Assembly: GCA_027483785.1 (NCBI GenBank)
Contig: JAIXTU010000239.1
Span: 1 to 6,235 of the forward strand
Direction of reading: 5' to 3'
Source: Flavobacterium sp.
GTDB lineage: Bacteria; Bacteroidota; Bacteroidia; Flavobacteriales; Flavobacteriaceae
DNA length: 6,235 bases
The number at the start of each line of letters is the position of its first letter. Position 1 is the first letter of the stretch. The position numbers and the translations under genes are program-made. The notes beneath the pieces are model-generated. The model was not told the origin of the DNA. It did not search any database and was given only the letters and a program-made list of their open reading frames with translations. This document shows, piece after piece, positions 5,951-6,235 of the stretch.

Positions 5951-6235
5951 ATGCAAGAAGCGATTAAGAAAGAAGGGAAGTTTAAATATTTCGAAGCCGG
6001 ATCGGGCCGTCCGATTATCATTTTACACGGGTTAATGGGCGGATTGAGCAATTTTGATGGTGTTGCCGAGTTTTTTCCGCAGCAAGGTTACCATGTTTTA
6101 ATACCGGAATTGCCTTTGTACACCCAGAATATCCTGAAAACGAATGTGCGTGCTTTTGCGAAGTTTGTGAAAGATTTTATTACCTATAAAGGTTTGGATC
6201 GCGTGATTTTGCTTGGAAATTCGCTTGGCGGACAC
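5951..6235 (+). CDS. Alpha/beta hydrolase (N-terminal 95 residues, partial)
   Basis: Start of an alpha/beta hydrolase-fold protein, cut by the right edge after exactly 95 codons. Visible features are the strand plus oxyanion-hole motif PIIILHGLMGG (21-31) with the HG pair at 26-27, and the nucleophile elbow GNSLGG (89-94, G-x-S-x-G) with predicted nucleophile S91. The acid and histidine of the triad would lie beyond the window. No signal peptide is seen, so it is probably cytoplasmic. The substrate cannot be told from this part; esterase, lipase or C-C hydrolase activity are all possible. It is transcribed away from mraZ. From memory, a closely similar hydrolase sits beside mraZ in many flavobacteria, so the neighbourhood is probably conserved, but a link to cell-wall synthesis is unproven. 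ATG at 5951 is chosen because the family N-terminus begins just after it and a good promoter precedes it. Confidence 0.9.
   Translation, partial: MQEAIKKEGKFKYFEAGSGRPIIILHGLMGGLSNFDGVAEFFPQQGYHVLIPELPLYTQNILKTNVRAFAKFVKDFITYKGLDRVILLGNSLGGH

Noticed and set aside
1..6235. Search for an undescribed defence system, mobile element, CRISPR array, tRNA or riboswitch.
   Set aside because: All but about 230 bp is explained by conserved dcw genes and the hydrolase. No transposase, terminal repeats, spaced repeats, tRNA-like cloverleaf or terminator hairpin was seen by eye.

Overview
The window is the start of a division/cell-wall (dcw) cluster from a bacterium of the phylum Bacteroidota, most likely of the order Flavobacteriales. 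The assignment rests on four observations. The minus-strand gene order is mraZ, rsmH, ftsL, ftsI, murE, mraY. FtsI carries a single C-terminal PASTA domain. The protein sequences resemble what I recall of flavobacterial homologues. The promoter in front of the plus-strand gene has the Bacteroidota form (TTG, 18-base spacer, TAnnTTTG). No database search was possible, so the taxonomic call is from memory of these families.

Layout, read in the direction of transcription of the main operon (right to left): mraZ (5720 to 5250), rsmH (5272 to 4352), ftsL (4355 to 4008), ftsI (4017 to 2020), murE (2023 to 560) and mraY (556 to beyond the left edge). Every junction except the last is an overlap: 23 or 14 bp, 4 bp (ATGA), 10 bp, 4 bp (GTGA). 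The last is a 3-bp gap. No terminator or internal intergenic space is visible, so this looks like one polycistronic unit with strong translational coupling. To the right, 5951 to 6235 is the beginning of an alpha/beta hydrolase gene on the plus strand, divergent from mraZ and cut by the window edge.

The 230-bp divergent intergenic region (5721 to 5950) holds the regulatory content. It contains three TGGGA repeats at an exact 10-bp period upstream of mraZ, which match the known operator architecture of the MraZ autoregulator. It also contains an 8-bp inverted repeat just upstream of them and a well-formed promoter for the hydrolase.

Functionally, MraZ should control the operon, RsmH methylates 16S rRNA, FtsL and FtsI belong to the septal peptidoglycan machinery, and MurE and MraY make the cytoplasmic and first membrane-bound peptidoglycan precursors. 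The MurE DNPR motif points to meso-diaminopimelate in the stem peptide. This is conserved core genome. I found no evidence of a novel system, mobile element, CRISPR array or RNA gene. The most useful observations are the MraZ operator, the corrected mraZ start that follows from it, and the unexplained dyad in the mraZ promoter region.
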